Below, piece after piece: positions 8,532-17,514 of a stretch of DNA of 64,000 nt (the first letter of the stretch is position 1; every line of letters starts with the position of its first letter). Origin of the DNA: an uncultured Eggerthellaceae bacterium. GTDB lineage: Bacteria > Actinomycetota > Coriobacteriia > Coriobacteriales > Eggerthellaceae. Location: assembly GCA_934630905.1 (NCBI GenBank), contig CAKTXN010000001.1:1-64000 (forward strand), in the 5' to 3' direction. The notes under the pieces were generated by a model, which was given only the letters and a program-made list of their open reading frames with translations, made no database searches and was not told where the DNA came from. The position numbers were made by a program, and so were the translations under genes.

Positions 8532-11008
8532 TATTTACCCCCTTTGTACTTCTCGACCTCGCACAGGAAGTCGTAGAAAGCGCTGTTGTCGCAGAAATCG
8601 TTCATGTAGATGTTCGTCAGGTCCTGAGCGTGACCCTCGATGAACTGTTCCTCCTGGAAGCCATGGGGAATAGAGATAACGCCCGGCTTGATTCCTTCGG
8701 TGACCAGGGCTTTCAGCACAACGTAGCCGTGATCGTTGTAAGCGCGCACCACATCGCCCTGTTTAATGCCACGTGCGGCGGCGTCGCTGGCGTTGATCTT
8801 GATCTGCGGCTCGGGCTCAAGCTCGCGCATCATGGGAGTGTACGCAAGCTGGGAATGAACGTGATACTTGTGATGCTGGCTGCATCCCATCAGGGGATAC
8901 TTCTCGCGCATCGGATTCTCCCAGTAAGCTTCGTGCGCCGGTTCGTAGTAGGGACGCTTCTCGTAGTCGGCAATCTTCTGGCCAACGTAGCCACGCGGCG
9001 TGGGCTTTTCCAGGTAGAACTTCACGCGTGCCGTTTCCGCAGAACCCGTTGCGGCAACCGGAGCCGTAGAGGTGTACAGCGGCGTGCGCACCATGGAATC
9101 CTTCTGGAAGCGGTCGTAGTTGATACCGAACTTCTCGTTCAGGCCGTTTGCATCTTTGAGCACAGCGTCAATGAGCTCTTTGTTCGATGCGCCGTTGCCG
9201 TAGATGGCACCCATACCCAGCGTTTCAGCAATGGAGCGCATGATTTCCAGGTCGGTCTTGCATTCGAACGCAGGCTCCACAGCCTTCTGCTGGAACATAA
9301 GGTAAGGCGTGGGGCAACCGCTGTCGTAATCTTCCGTTTCAAAGATGTGCGGAACGGGAAGCACCAGGTCAGCGTACTTGGCGGTGTCGGTCATGTTGAC
9401 GTCGGCACACACCACGTAGGGGACCTTCTTCACGGCTTCAATAAGCTCTCGACGGCCCGATTCGCAGCACAGCATGTTGCCGTTGCAGCACCACAGAACC
9501 TGAATGTCGCATTCTTTTCCGCCCCAGCTCTTCTTCTCCAGGATTTCCGGAAGATGCGTGCCAGTGGTGTTAACGCCCAGCTTGCCCATGAAGAAAGCGG
9601 TGTTGTTGACTAGCGAGTTGAACGGCGAGGTGTTGCCGCAGATAGCGCCACCGGGAACACCGTAGTTGCCCGTCTGGCAGGCAATGAGCGCCAAATTCTT
9701 GAAATTGTGATGAGAGTTCACATGATGACCGAAGCCCTGGAACGTCATAACGAAGCTGGGGCCATCGGCGTACATCTGCGCAAGCTTGATGATGTCTTCT
9801 TCAGGAATGTCGCAGATTTCAGCAGCCTTAGCAACGGTGTATTCCTTGATGTTGTCCAGGCAAACCTGATAGCAGGTCTTAACTTTCCTACCGTCGGACA
9901 GCGTATATTCGCCCAGGATAGCGGGCTTTTCCGCCTGCTCCAACGGAGCCTGCGCGCCCGTGGCTTCGTCCCAAACCACAATGGGGTCAATCACCGTAGG
10001 CATGCCGTAAGCGTTCAGCGGGCCTTCCTTGGCAGCCTGACCATATGCGCTCATGCGAACGTACGTACCGTCTTCGCCCACCAGGAACGGAGCAACGGTA
10101 AGCGTGCGCATGTATTCTTCGTTGTACAGCTTGTTCTCGTGGATGTAGTTTGCCATGGCCAGCATCAAAGCGCCGTCCGTACCAGGACGAATAGGCACAT
10201 ACATGTCGGAATGCGCGGCAGAAGCCGTGTACTGCGGGTCAATGGTGATCAGCTTAGCGCCCTTTTCGCGCGCCTGGCACACGAACTGCCATGCGTGGAT
10301 GTAGGCCTCGGCAGGGTTGCCGCCCCACGAGAAGATGTATTTCGAATTCACCGCGTCGGCGAAGCTGTTGCCCGTGTTGCCCAGAGCAATCATCTGCTCG
10401 TAAATCTGGGCGTAGTCGGCGCTTGCGCCCAAAACGGTGCCACCAATAGCGGTCAGGAAGCGGCCGTATGCAACGGACATATAGCCAGCTTGAGCGCCAT
10501 TCAAAACGCCGTAAGAGGCATAAGACGACCACACTGCGAACGACGTGCCACCATACTGCTTGATTGCTGCGCCAATCTTGCCGCTTACTTCGGCAATGGC
10601 TTCATCCCAGCTGATGCGTTCCCACTGGCCAGCACCACGCTCGGTGCCCTCCACGCGACGCATGGGGTACTTCAAACGGTCCGGATCGTACAAACGCTGG
10701 GGCTGCGTATAGCCCTTTACGCAGATACGACGCCACTGAGCATCGGCCTCGGGGTACTGCGCCGCCGCAACTTTGACGACCTTGCCCTCGCGCACCGTAA
10801 CGTCCATATGGCATTTGCTTCCGCAGTTGCCACGGCAACCGCTGTGGAATACCGATTCCTCGGTGGCAAGCTCTCCGGCCTCAGCAACGGGAGCCAACGT
10901 GCCTGTAACCGCAGTTCCAGCTACCGCAGCCACGCCCGCAACTGCAGCGGTGGTCTTGAGAAAGCTTCTGCGAGTAAGCCCAGCTGTCGAGCCATTCATT
11001 CCCGACAT
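8531..11008 (-). CDS. Tat-exported molybdopterin oxidoreductase (DmsA-like)
   Basis: From the ATG at 11008, preceded by AAAGGAGGAG, this is 825 residues. A twin-arginine signal (TRRSFLK at 12-18, then an Ala/Val-rich stretch) is followed by a 4Fe-4S site at Cys58, Cys62, Cys66 and a later Cys in RRICVKG. Molybdopterin-guanine-dinucleotide binding segments typical of the DMSO reductase family come next. The neighbouring anchor and ferredoxin make this a periplasm-side terminal reductase. The molybdenum ligand region (TVLGASADYAQIYEQ) does not let me name the protein ligand, and substrate assignment among S-oxides, N-oxides or other organics is not possible. A start at 11173 would bury the Tat motif 66 residues in and is rejected. 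Confidence 0.88.
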   Translation of the reverse strand: MSGMNGSTAGLTRRSFLKTTAAVAGVAAVAGTAVTGTLAPVAEAGELATEESVFHSGCRGNCGSKCHMDVTVREGKVVKVAAAQYPEADAQWRRICVKGYTQPQRLYDPDRLKYPMRRVEGTERGAGQWERISWDEAIAEVSGKIGAAIKQYGGTSFAVWSSYASYGVLNGAQAGYMSVAYGRFLTAIGGTVLGASADYAQIYEQMIALGNTGNSFADAVNSKYIFSWGGNPAEAYIHAWQFVCQAREKGAKLITIDPQYTASAAHSDMYVPIRPGTDGALMLAMANYIHENKLYNEEYMRTLTVAPFLVGEDGTYVRMSAYGQAAKEGPLNAYGMPTVIDPIVVWDEATGAQAPLEQAEKPAILGEYTLSDGRKVKTCYQVCLDNIKEYTVAKAAEICDIPEEDIIKLAQMYADGPSFVMTFQGFGHHVNSHHNFKNLALIACQTGNYGVPGGAICGNTSPFNSLVNNTAFFMGKLGVNTTGTHLPEILEKKSWGGKECDIQVLWCCNGNMLCCESGRRELIEAVKKVPYVVCADVNMTDTAKYADLVLPVPHIFETEDYDSGCPTPYLMFQQKAVEPAFECKTDLEIMRSIAETLGMGAIYGNGASNKELIDAVLKDANGLNEKFGINYDRFQKDSMVRTPLYTSTAPVAATGSAETARVKFYLEKPTPRGYVGQKIADYEKRPYYEPAHEAYWENPMREKYPLMGCSQHHKYHVHSQLAYTPMMRELEPEPQIKINASDAAARGIKQGDVVRAYNDHGYVVLKALVTEGIKPGVISIPHGFQEEQFIEGHAQDLTNIYMNDFCDNSAFYDFLCEVEKYKGGK

Positions 11009-11173
11009 CTCTCCTCCTTTAAAGATATGGGGCTTTTTTCGCGTTTTACTGCGGGCGCGCTCGATCGCGAATTCAAGCAAGCCGCTGCGCAGGGAAGCCC
11101 CTCTTTCCTCCATTACAGAATCGGCCTGATTCTTCTTGAGCGTCATATTATCGCAATGCTCTGCGACTTTCAA

Positions 11174-11433
11174 GCACTAAAGGCGACTTTCTGCGGGTGA
11201 TTGCAAGCAAGCCACGCGATGACGTGGGTTTTCGGGAAAGAGCGGCGGCGCTTACGGGACGCGGGCTTAAACGGCGGCGGCAAACACGGAAAACAGCAAA
11301 CTGGGATTCCAAAAGGTGAAAAAGACCCCGTCACTTTTTCACCCTCGACGGCGGCTTGCGGGGCGGCGGAACTTGCCCGGCAGCAGCTACGGCGGCTTGC
11401 GGGCGGCGCTTACAAACACGGAAAACAACTTTG
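11174..11433. other. non-coding GC-rich stretch with short duplicated segments
   Basis: No credible gene was seen between the molybdoenzyme start and the next inverted-repeat element. The segment has runs of CGGCGG and two copies of CAAACACGGAAAACA (11282-11296 and 11413-11427). Each is soon followed by GGGATTC or GGGTTCAC and then a different palindromic element. It looks like layered repeat insertions. Confidence 0.5.
11311..11343. repeat. 33-bp repeat with GGTGAAAAAG palindrome, copy A
   Basis: AAAA is followed by arms GGTGAAAAAG and CTTTTTCACC around a loop containing ACCCCGTCA. The same 33 bp is present without a mismatch at 19358-19390 in the same orientation, so the two copies bracket the restriction-modification operon. 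The loop GGGG core resembles that of the 33-bp palindrome at 325 and 19392. Confidence 0.75.
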
Positions 11434-11678
11434 GGTTCACGTAGTTATAAAAACGGGGTGAAATTCGAAGCTGTGGTAGGTTGAGGGTAGGTGAAGGGCG
11501 CGATTTAGACCCTTTTTCGAAAAATGTGTTGCGCGTAGAAAATGAACATTAACAAAACACCAGTTCAAAGCTATTCTTTATTGGGCAGGTTTCAGTTTCC
11601 GATAAAAGCCTCGGTGCGACCTACCCCCAACCTATCGCAACTTCGAATTTGGGACCCAAAATCCAACAACGTGAATCC
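11434..11678. repeat. inverted-repeat element, copy 2 (MITE-like)
   Basis: This 245-bp element has imperfect termini (GGTTCACGTAGTT at the left, CAACAACGTGAATCC at the right) and inner arms ATTCGAAGCTGTGGTAGGTT and AACCTATCGCAACTTCGAAT. Its right half aligns with the reverse complement of the element at 51-293 (shared segments GTTCAAA, GATAAAAG, CAACTTCGAATTT). No protein is encoded. The remainder of the gap to 11878 shows no gene. Confidence 0.6.
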
Positions 11679-11878
11679 TGCGAGACAGCAGATACCAAAA
11701 AAACGAAAACGTTGACACCGCCAAGGCAATTTGTCGCGAAAATGCTCGCTTCGAAGCCTAAACAGGTCACCCGATTGGCAAAAACCCAAATGGCGTTACC
11801 ATGGCATGGGGCACGCACGCAGCAAGCCAGACATACGACGCCGCAATTCCCCGAAAGAGGGCGGGAGCCGATGGGCAC

Positions 11879-14800
11879 CTACCCCTCAAACAAACCCGTA
11901 CCGCTAAATCGGTCAATAAAAGCTTTGATTCTCCTAATGATGCGCAGGCGCTTTCCCGCATAATCTCCCGCAGGAGCAAATCGCGACGTCTTTGTCGCCA
12001 TAAGCTCCGAGATTGCCGTGCCACTTTCGGAAACTTCACCGTCAAGAAACGCACGCTCAACGAACGCGCGCGTCTCTTCTGGCTTGAGCCGCTCATCCGT
12101 GATAATGCGCTCCAGTTCCTTTTCGCTTTCTGCCTTAATATAAGCACGCCAATCAGCATCCACATCATTTGAACCATTAATGGAGTCGATGAATCGCTCA
12201 ATCAGGTCACGCTTATTGCGCAATTCGTAGCTGGCATTAATAGCGCTCATAATGTCGGCAATCAACACCTTGTCGCGGCAATTGTCATCGTGATACTTCT
12301 TAACCAGCATCAAAATGTAATCGATACCTATATCAACAGTTTTTAGCAACTCAATCTCGAACACCAGGTCGTCGTTTATAAGTACGCCGTCAACATCGGG
12401 TTTACGATACTTTTCTCGCAGATCAACGTAAACACTGCGGTAGTCCTGCTCATCACGAGGCAACAACGTGTCATCGGCGGCAAACTCATCAAAGCTGGTA
12501 AGAATGTTGCGCAGTCGAAGCAAAATGCCGAATAGCCTGATGAACGCCTTTTCATTTTCTTCGCCAAAGGGCATCTCGCCCGGAGCCCATCGCGCCTGCA
12601 GTTCAGCTAATCTATCTCGATACTCGCCCAAATACTCCTTGTAAGGCTTCAGCAGCACAATGCCATGCGCGTCTTTGTCGCCAAACAGGCTGACCGCCTT
12701 GTTGACTTCGTCCTCCAAATTGCGGAAGCACACGATATTGCCGTAATCCTTAACGGCATTCAGAATGCGATTCGTGCGACTAAACGCCTGAATCAGGCCA
12801 TGCAAACGCAAATCCTTGTCAACCCACAGGGTGTTCAGCGTAGTGGCGTCAAAACCCGTAAGGAACATATTTACCACAATAACCAGGTCAACCTCACGAT
12901 TCTTCATGCGAAGACTCAAATCCTTGTAGTAGTTTTGGAAGCCGTCTTCGCCGCCGCTGGTACTGAAATTCGTAGAGAAGCAGGCGTTGTAGTCCTGAAT
13001 AGCCGACTCTAGAAAATCGCGACTTGGCGCATCAAGGCTCGCAACGTCGAAGCTCTCGTCGGGTAGACCGCAGCCGTCGTCGGCCTCGTTGGAACCAAAC
13101 GAGTAAATCAGCGCCACCTTCAGCTTCTGTCCGCCGCGCTCTTCCTGAATGCGCTTAAAGGCCGAGTAGTACACTTTGGCAATATCGATGCTCGCTACGC
13201 AAAACAGGCTATTGAAACCCATGACGCGTCGCCCTTTGAGCAGATACGAGTAACCTCCCTTGGTCTTTTGGTCGTAGTGATCAAGAATGTAGTTCACAAT
13301 CATGTCAATGCGCGCTTGGGTCTTCAAGGCGCTTTCGCGATAAATCGCATACACCTTCTCGTCTTCCATGCGGTCGCGCTCGCGCAGCGTGGAAATATAG
13401 TCGATTCGGAAAGGCAGCACGTTGCCATCGCGGATGGCGTCAACAATCGTGTAGGTATGCAGCTTATCACCGAATGCCTGCTCAGTCGTGCGCAGCTGTG
13501 GGCTGCCCGATGCGCTAGCGTTTTCGGCAAAGATAGGCGTGCCCGTGAAACCAAAGATGTGGTACTTTCTGAAGTGCTTCACAATTGATGTATGCATATC
13601 GCCGAACTGGCTTCTGTGGCACTCGTCAAAAATCAGCACTACATGCTTATCGTAAACAGGATGCTTGGGGTTCTTGTCAATGAAGATTGACAGCTTCTGG
13701 ATAGTGGTCACCAGAATCTTGTACTCATGCGGCGCGCCGCGCTCGTCTTTGTCCTCCAGCTGACGCTGCAGGATGGACGTATTCTTCGAGCCGTTGGCGG
13801 CACCTTTTTCGAACTTGTCGTATTCGCGCATGGTCTGATAGTCCAGATCCTTGCGGTCAACCACAAAGATAACCTTATCCACACCTTCCATGCCGCTGGC
13901 AAGACGAGCGGTCTTGAAGCTGGTAAGCGTTTTACCAGAACCCGTGGTATGCCACACGTAACCACCTGCCGCTGTTGTACCCAGCATAGCCTTATTGTTT
14001 TCGGAAATCAGAATGCGATTCAGAATGCGCTCAGTTGCTACAATCTGATAAGGGCGCATAACCATAAGCGTGCCATCTTCGGTGAAGATGCAGTACTTGG
14101 TCAGAATATTCAGCAACGTGTGCTTTGCGAAGAACGTTTTGGTGAAGGGCACCAGGTCCATGATGGGCTTGTTATCCGCAGCTGCCCACCAGCTAGTAAA
14201 CTCAAAAGAGTTGGAAGTTTTTTTGATGCTGCCTTTTGCTTTCGTCGTCTCTTCCACGTGATTCATACGCGTAGAGTTTGAGTAGTATTTTGTTTGCGTA
14301 CCATTGGAGATAACGAAGATTTGAACGTACTCATATAGCCCGCAACCACTCCAGAAACTATCACGTTTATAGCGCTCTATCTGGTTAAACGCTTCTTTAA
14401 TTGCTACGCCACGTCGCTTTAATTCGATATGCACCAAAGGCAATCCATTAACCAGGACGGTCACGTCGTAGCGATTCTCGTAATTGCCATCGATGGTGGT
14501 GTACTGGTTAAGCACTTGCAGCGAGTTGTTATGGACATTCTTCTTGTCAATCAGACGAATGTTCTTGGTGGAGCCGTCGTCGCGAGAAAACGCCTGAATA
14601 TAGTCTTCCTGAATGCGGCGTGTCTTTTCCAGCGGACCTTCATTCTCGCTGGCAATGCTTTGCCTGAAAAAGCGCTTCCATTCGCCATCCGTAAAGGTAA
14701 TGTCGTTCAATTGCTCCAATTTGGAGCGCAAGTTCACAATCAAATCCGTTTCACTTGAAATGGAAACGTATTCATAGGCTTGTTTTTGAAGTTGTCTGAT

Positions 14801-15034
14801 AAAAGCTGCTTCAAGAGCCGCTTCGGACTGGTAGGAGTCGGAACGAGCATTATCGATGGGCGTGGTTGCGCACACGGTGGACCGACCGCCGAAGGCCATA
14901 AGATCGAAGCTCACATCTTTGGGAAGACTATCCAAAACCGAGGATGCAGAATCAACATCGGGGAACGCCACAGCAGCATGCTCCACGTAACCAGGGCCAT
15001 CCGCCTTGGTATAAACATTCAGCTCATCGGTCAT
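11879..15034 (-). CDS. hsdR: type I restriction enzyme, R (motor and nuclease) subunit
   Basis: This 1051-residue protein is the usual HsdR size. The N-terminal PD-(D/E)XK nuclease has DVTVLVNGLPLVHIELKRRG-type residues (Asp, then Glu-x-Lys). The superfamily 2 helicase core follows with Walker A HTTGSGKT, DECH in LIFDECHRSQFG, and FTGTP. The C-terminal helical domain links to the methylase. It translocates DNA and cuts unmodified DNA at a distance once HsdS-HsdM recognises a foreign site. It is the last gene of the hsd operon, 45 bp after a small ORF. The frame is intact. Confidence 0.95.
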   Translation of the reverse strand: MTDELNVYTKADGPGYVEHAAVAFPDVDSASSVLDSLPKDVSFDLMAFGGRSTVCATTPIDNARSDSYQSEAALEAAFIRQLQKQAYEYVSISSETDLIVNLRSKLEQLNDITFTDGEWKRFFRQSIASENEGPLEKTRRIQEDYIQAFSRDDGSTKNIRLIDKKNVHNNSLQVLNQYTTIDGNYENRYDVTVLVNGLPLVHIELKRRGVAIKEAFNQIERYKRDSFWSGCGLYEYVQIFVISNGTQTKYYSNSTRMNHVEETTKAKGSIKKTSNSFEFTSWWAAADNKPIMDLVPFTKTFFAKHTLLNILTKYCIFTEDGTLMVMRPYQIVATERILNRILISENNKAMLGTTAAGGYVWHTTGSGKTLTSFKTARLASGMEGVDKVIFVVDRKDLDYQTMREYDKFEKGAANGSKNTSILQRQLEDKDERGAPHEYKILVTTIQKLSIFIDKNPKHPVYDKHVVLIFDECHRSQFGDMHTSIVKHFRKYHIFGFTGTPIFAENASASGSPQLRTTEQAFGDKLHTYTIVDAIRDGNVLPFRIDYISTLRERDRMEDEKVYAIYRESALKTQARIDMIVNYILDHYDQKTKGGYSYLLKGRRVMGFNSLFCVASIDIAKVYYSAFKRIQEERGGQKLKVALIYSFGSNEADDGCGLPDESFDVASLDAPSRDFLESAIQDYNACFSTNFSTSGGEDGFQNYYKDLSLRMKNREVDLVIVVNMFLTGFDATTLNTLWVDKDLRLHGLIQAFSRTNRILNAVKDYGNIVCFRNLEDEVNKAVSLFGDKDAHGIVLLKPYKEYLGEYRDRLAELQARWAPGEMPFGEENEKAFIRLFGILLRLRNILTSFDEFAADDTLLPRDEQDYRSVYVDLREKYRKPDVDGVLINDDLVFEIELLKTVDIGIDYILMLVKKYHDDNCRDKVLIADIMSAINASYELRNKRDLIERFIDSINGSNDVDADWRAYIKAESEKELERIITDERLKPEETRAFVERAFLDGEVSESGTAISELMATKTSRFAPAGDYAGKRLRIIRRIKAFIDRFSGTGLFEG

Positions 15035-15079
15035 GCAATCTTCCCTTTCCGTTCAAGACAAGGCAAAAGAAACCCCGCC

Positions 15080-15229
15080 TTATCGTTCCAGCCCATCAAT
15101 GAAATTCATTACCAAGGAAACCATAATCTCCTTTTCTTCGGACTTCAATTCGGCAATCATGATAGCCAGCGCCACCAACGTACTGTAAGCAATGCCGCAT
15201 CCCAGCAGAAAGACAAACGATATCACCAT
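15080..15229 (-). CDS. possible 49-residue single-span membrane protein
   Basis: This short ORF sits between the RhuM-like remnant and hsdR. It encodes one hydrophobic span in the first 25 residues (MVISFVFLLGCGIAYSTLVA) and then a charged amphipathic helix rich in Glu and Lys. It ends 45 bp before hsdR. There is no clear ribosome binding site, though translation could be coupled to the remnant ORF that stops 4 bp upstream. It could be a real small protein or the decayed middle of a larger gene. Confidence 0.4.
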   Translation of the reverse strand: MVISFVFLLGCGIAYSTLVALAIMIAELKSEEKEIMVSLVMNFIDGLER

Positions 15230-15233
15230 CGCA

Positions 15234-15293
15234 TTAGACGCTTAGATTCAGATTGCCATCATCTGATTCGAAGAGGACGATTTCGTTACCCAT
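15234..15293 (-). pseudogene. RhuM-like N-terminal fragment (19 codons)
   Basis: After a good ribosome binding site (GGAAGGGCGGG) the ORF reads MGNEIVLFESDDGNLNLSV and then stops. This opening strand resembles the start of RhuM/virulence-type proteins often found inside hsd operons. The rest of the gene is missing, so this looks like a truncated remnant, 16 bp downstream of hsdS. Confidence 0.5.
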
Positions 15294-15309
15294 AAACCCG
15301 CCCTTCCGA

Positions 15310-16545
15310 CTAAGCCGTTTTTTCCTTAAAGGTCAGAAGCTTATCGCGATAGTACTCATACTGCTTCCTACGAGCGGCAATTTCAGCAGGAAGACCTGCG
15401 GAAATGTCGTTGGCAAGAGCGTCAAATCGATCGAGGATTTTTACTATCCTTTGCTGTTCGTTTAGCGGAGGTAAAGGAATCTCCAATGACTTTACCCTCG
15501 ATGAATTCAAATCCCCTCTTGCGCCTTCTTTCTTTGAAAGGAGCTCCCCATATTGATTGCAAACGCAATAGAAAACATAGCGATACGATGCAACTGCAGC
15601 GTCGATTTCAAGATTTAGGCAGTGCTGATTCGTAGTCAATGGAATCTTGTTAATGGCACAACGACCAGCCGTCGCGCCCGAAATAGCTACAATTACACAA
15701 TTCGCAGGAATCCATTTTGCTGACGTTTCTTTCACTGCCTTCTCGGTAATAAAAGCACTTGTTTCCCAAATCTCATTAAACGTGACTTCTTGCGTTCTGA
15801 GCCAGGGAGCAGTCCCTCCTTCGTAATATAACGGCTGTTTTTTGCTCGGCGTAGATCCGGACTTCACGCTTTTACAGACAGAACCCAGCGGAACCCACCT
15901 TACTCTCTCTCTCTCTCTAAAAGTCAAGAGTTGATCCCGATAGTAGGCATACTGGCGCCTGCGCGCCTCCAGCTCCGCCTCCAGCTCCGCCTCCAGCTCC
16001 GCCTCCAGCTCCGCGAAGGAGTCTAGCACACGTACAATCTCTTCCTGCACTTCCATAGGAGGAACAGGAATACGCGCCTGCCCAACACCCTTTGCAGAAA
16101 TAGACGATATTTTTCCACTCGAAACAAAACGCCTAAGTTGATTATGATACGAAGCGGTTCTGCAATAGTATGAAACAAATTTTGGGTTCATAGCATGACG
16201 GAAAATATAGCAGGCATCATGCACGGCCACATCGAAATCACCCAACCACGCAACTGCAATACCGATATCTTCTGTTTTCTCACCCGCACCAACAATAATC
16301 ACATCGTTTTTTGTCGCATATCTAAGTTGCGGTGCAAGGTCTTCCCTGATATGCGATTTTACCTGCTTGGCCCAAACGCCATAATGAGTGTAAAGTTCAC
16401 CATAATGGATGCACGGTAAACCGTTATCGACTGCGTCTTTATGGACAAAACGCTTTCCACGTGTCAGCGTACCAATCTCATCAAAACGTTTATACTCCAC
16501 CCCACCAGGGCAAAGACATTCAATCAATTCATCGATGCGACTCAT
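15310..16545 (-). CDS. hsdS: type I restriction enzyme, S (specificity) subunit
   Basis: This 411-residue protein has the classic two-half layout: TRD1 (about 1-165), a conserved helix ending RRRQYAYYRDQLLTF, TRD2 (about 220-360), and a second helix ending ARRKQYEYYRDKLLTF. It sets the bipartite DNA target of the methylase and nuclease. The central spacer carries four tandem copies of a Glu-Leu-Glu-Ala unit (15965-16012), and just after the first LLTF a (CT)8 tract encodes Arg-Glu repeats. Changes in either tract would change spacing or truncate TRD2. It overlaps the upstream Bro-N gene by 4 bp. Confidence 0.93.
   Translation of the reverse strand: MSRIDELIECLCPGGVEYKRFDEIGTLTRGKRFVHKDAVDNGLPCIHYGELYTHYGVWAKQVKSHIREDLAPQLRYATKNDVIIVGAGEKTEDIGIAVAWLGDFDVAVHDACYIFRHAMNPKFVSYYCRTASYHNQLRRFVSSGKISSISAKGVGQARIPVPPMEVQEEIVRVLDSFAELEAELEAELEAELEARRRQYAYYRDQLLTFRERERVRWVPLGSVCKSVKSGSTPSKKQPLYYEGGTAPWLRTQEVTFNEIWETSAFITEKAVKETSAKWIPANCVIVAISGATAGRCAINKIPLTTNQHCLNLEIDAAVASYRYVFYCVCNQYGELLSKKEGARGDLNSSRVKSLEIPLPPLNEQQRIVKILDRFDALANDISAGLPAEIAARRKQYEYYRDKLLTFKEKTA
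15903..15918. repeat. (CT)8 dinucleotide tract inside hsdS
   Basis: Eight CT units in the plus strand encode alternating Arg-Glu just downstream of the central conserved region of HsdS. Gain or loss of one unit would shift the frame and remove the second target-recognition domain, as in known phase-variable specificity genes. Confidence 0.8.
15965..16012. repeat. four 12-bp tandem repeats in the HsdS spacer
   Basis: The unit GCCTCCAGCTCC is repeated four times without variation and encodes Glu-Leu-Glu-Ala per unit between the two halves of HsdS. In the EcoR124 family, the number of similar four-residue repeats sets the length of the non-specific gap in the DNA target. Confidence 0.85.
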
Positions 16546-17438
16546 TCCGCATCCTTCCCTTCATCGCCAAGACGGGCAACATCTACCAACAACTGCGCGA
16601 AATCCAGCGCGTTCATACTGGTTACCACAGGCTTTCCCGTTTGTTCTTCAATCTGCTTGCGCGCATTGCCCGCCACGGTGCCGCCACGCTTCGCAACATC
16701 GCGATTCTGATCCAGCCCTTCCGGCTGCTCCACGCGAGAGATTTCAGTGGTGGTGGCTTCCGCTAACATGTTCAGCACCAATTCGGTATTGCTCATGTTG
16801 TCGCGAAGGTTTTCCTTCTTCAAACCCTTCAGATTCTTGTACTCACGGGTAGAAAGCCCACTCCACGCGCGCGTGATGTCATTAGTTAGAATGGCGAACT
16901 CTTTTCCCTGTTCAACTCCGCGTTGGCGCCACTCATCGGTGAGCTCCTTGCGGATGTCAATTGCCAGCAGGCGTTGGCGAATCCACCCTTCGGAGTAGCC
17001 CTTTTTCAGGTACGTTTCCAGCGCGCGGTTTATGGCAAGCTCGGGGTCGATAGTCTCATCGATGCGCTCCGCACCCACCTGGGCAAGCCACAGCTTAAAA
17101 GGCTCCGCCTTCTTAGAGGGAATAGACTGGATGATACGCAAAATGCCCTGCGTGGTGGCAACGTCGGTTGCACGTTTTTTGCCGTCTGCAGCGACCAATT
17201 TCAACTGGTGACAATCTGTCACCAGTTGACTACCTTCTTTGTTCAGACGTTCCTTGAGTTTGTTCCAATACTTTCTTGCTTGCTGATAGTCGGCGCTGTC
17301 GGTAAGCGCCCCCACCACATCAACAATGGAGAAGTACCACTCCTGCTCATCGTCGTTCCACGCAGAGCGAATCTGCCTGCTTTCGAATAATTTGATACTC
17401 TCTGCTTGATTGTGTGCTACTCGTGTCTGATGTGTCAT
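16542..17438 (-). CDS. Bro-N domain (phage antirepressor-like) protein in hsd operon
   Basis: This 298-residue protein has an N-terminal Bro-N-type domain (about 10-110: EWYFSIVDVVGALT and later TQGILRIIQSIPSKKAEPFKLWL). A helical C-terminal half follows with YSEGWIRQRLLAIDIRKELTDEWRQRGV. Genes of this group commonly sit between hsdM and hsdS. They are DNA-binding, antirepressor-like proteins with no settled role in restriction. It lies 76 bp after hsdM and overlaps hsdS by 4 bp (ATGA), so it is made with the enzyme. It may regulate restriction or respond to phage; that is inference. Confidence 0.85.
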   Translation of the reverse strand: MTHQTRVAHNQAESIKLFESRQIRSAWNDDEQEWYFSIVDVVGALTDSADYQQARKYWNKLKERLNKEGSQLVTDCHQLKLVAADGKKRATDVATTQGILRIIQSIPSKKAEPFKLWLAQVGAERIDETIDPELAINRALETYLKKGYSEGWIRQRLLAIDIRKELTDEWRQRGVEQGKEFAILTNDITRAWSGLSTREYKNLKGLKKENLRDNMSNTELVLNMLAEATTTEISRVEQPEGLDQNRDVAKRGGTVAGNARKQIEEQTGKPVVTSMNALDFAQLLVDVARLGDEGKDAE

Positions 17439-17514
17439 GGTATCCCTCCTTCGCGTTTATCTGAAGAGCGCCCTATGCGCCCTTGATTTTTACCGTAGTG
17501 ACGCAGACTGGGAA

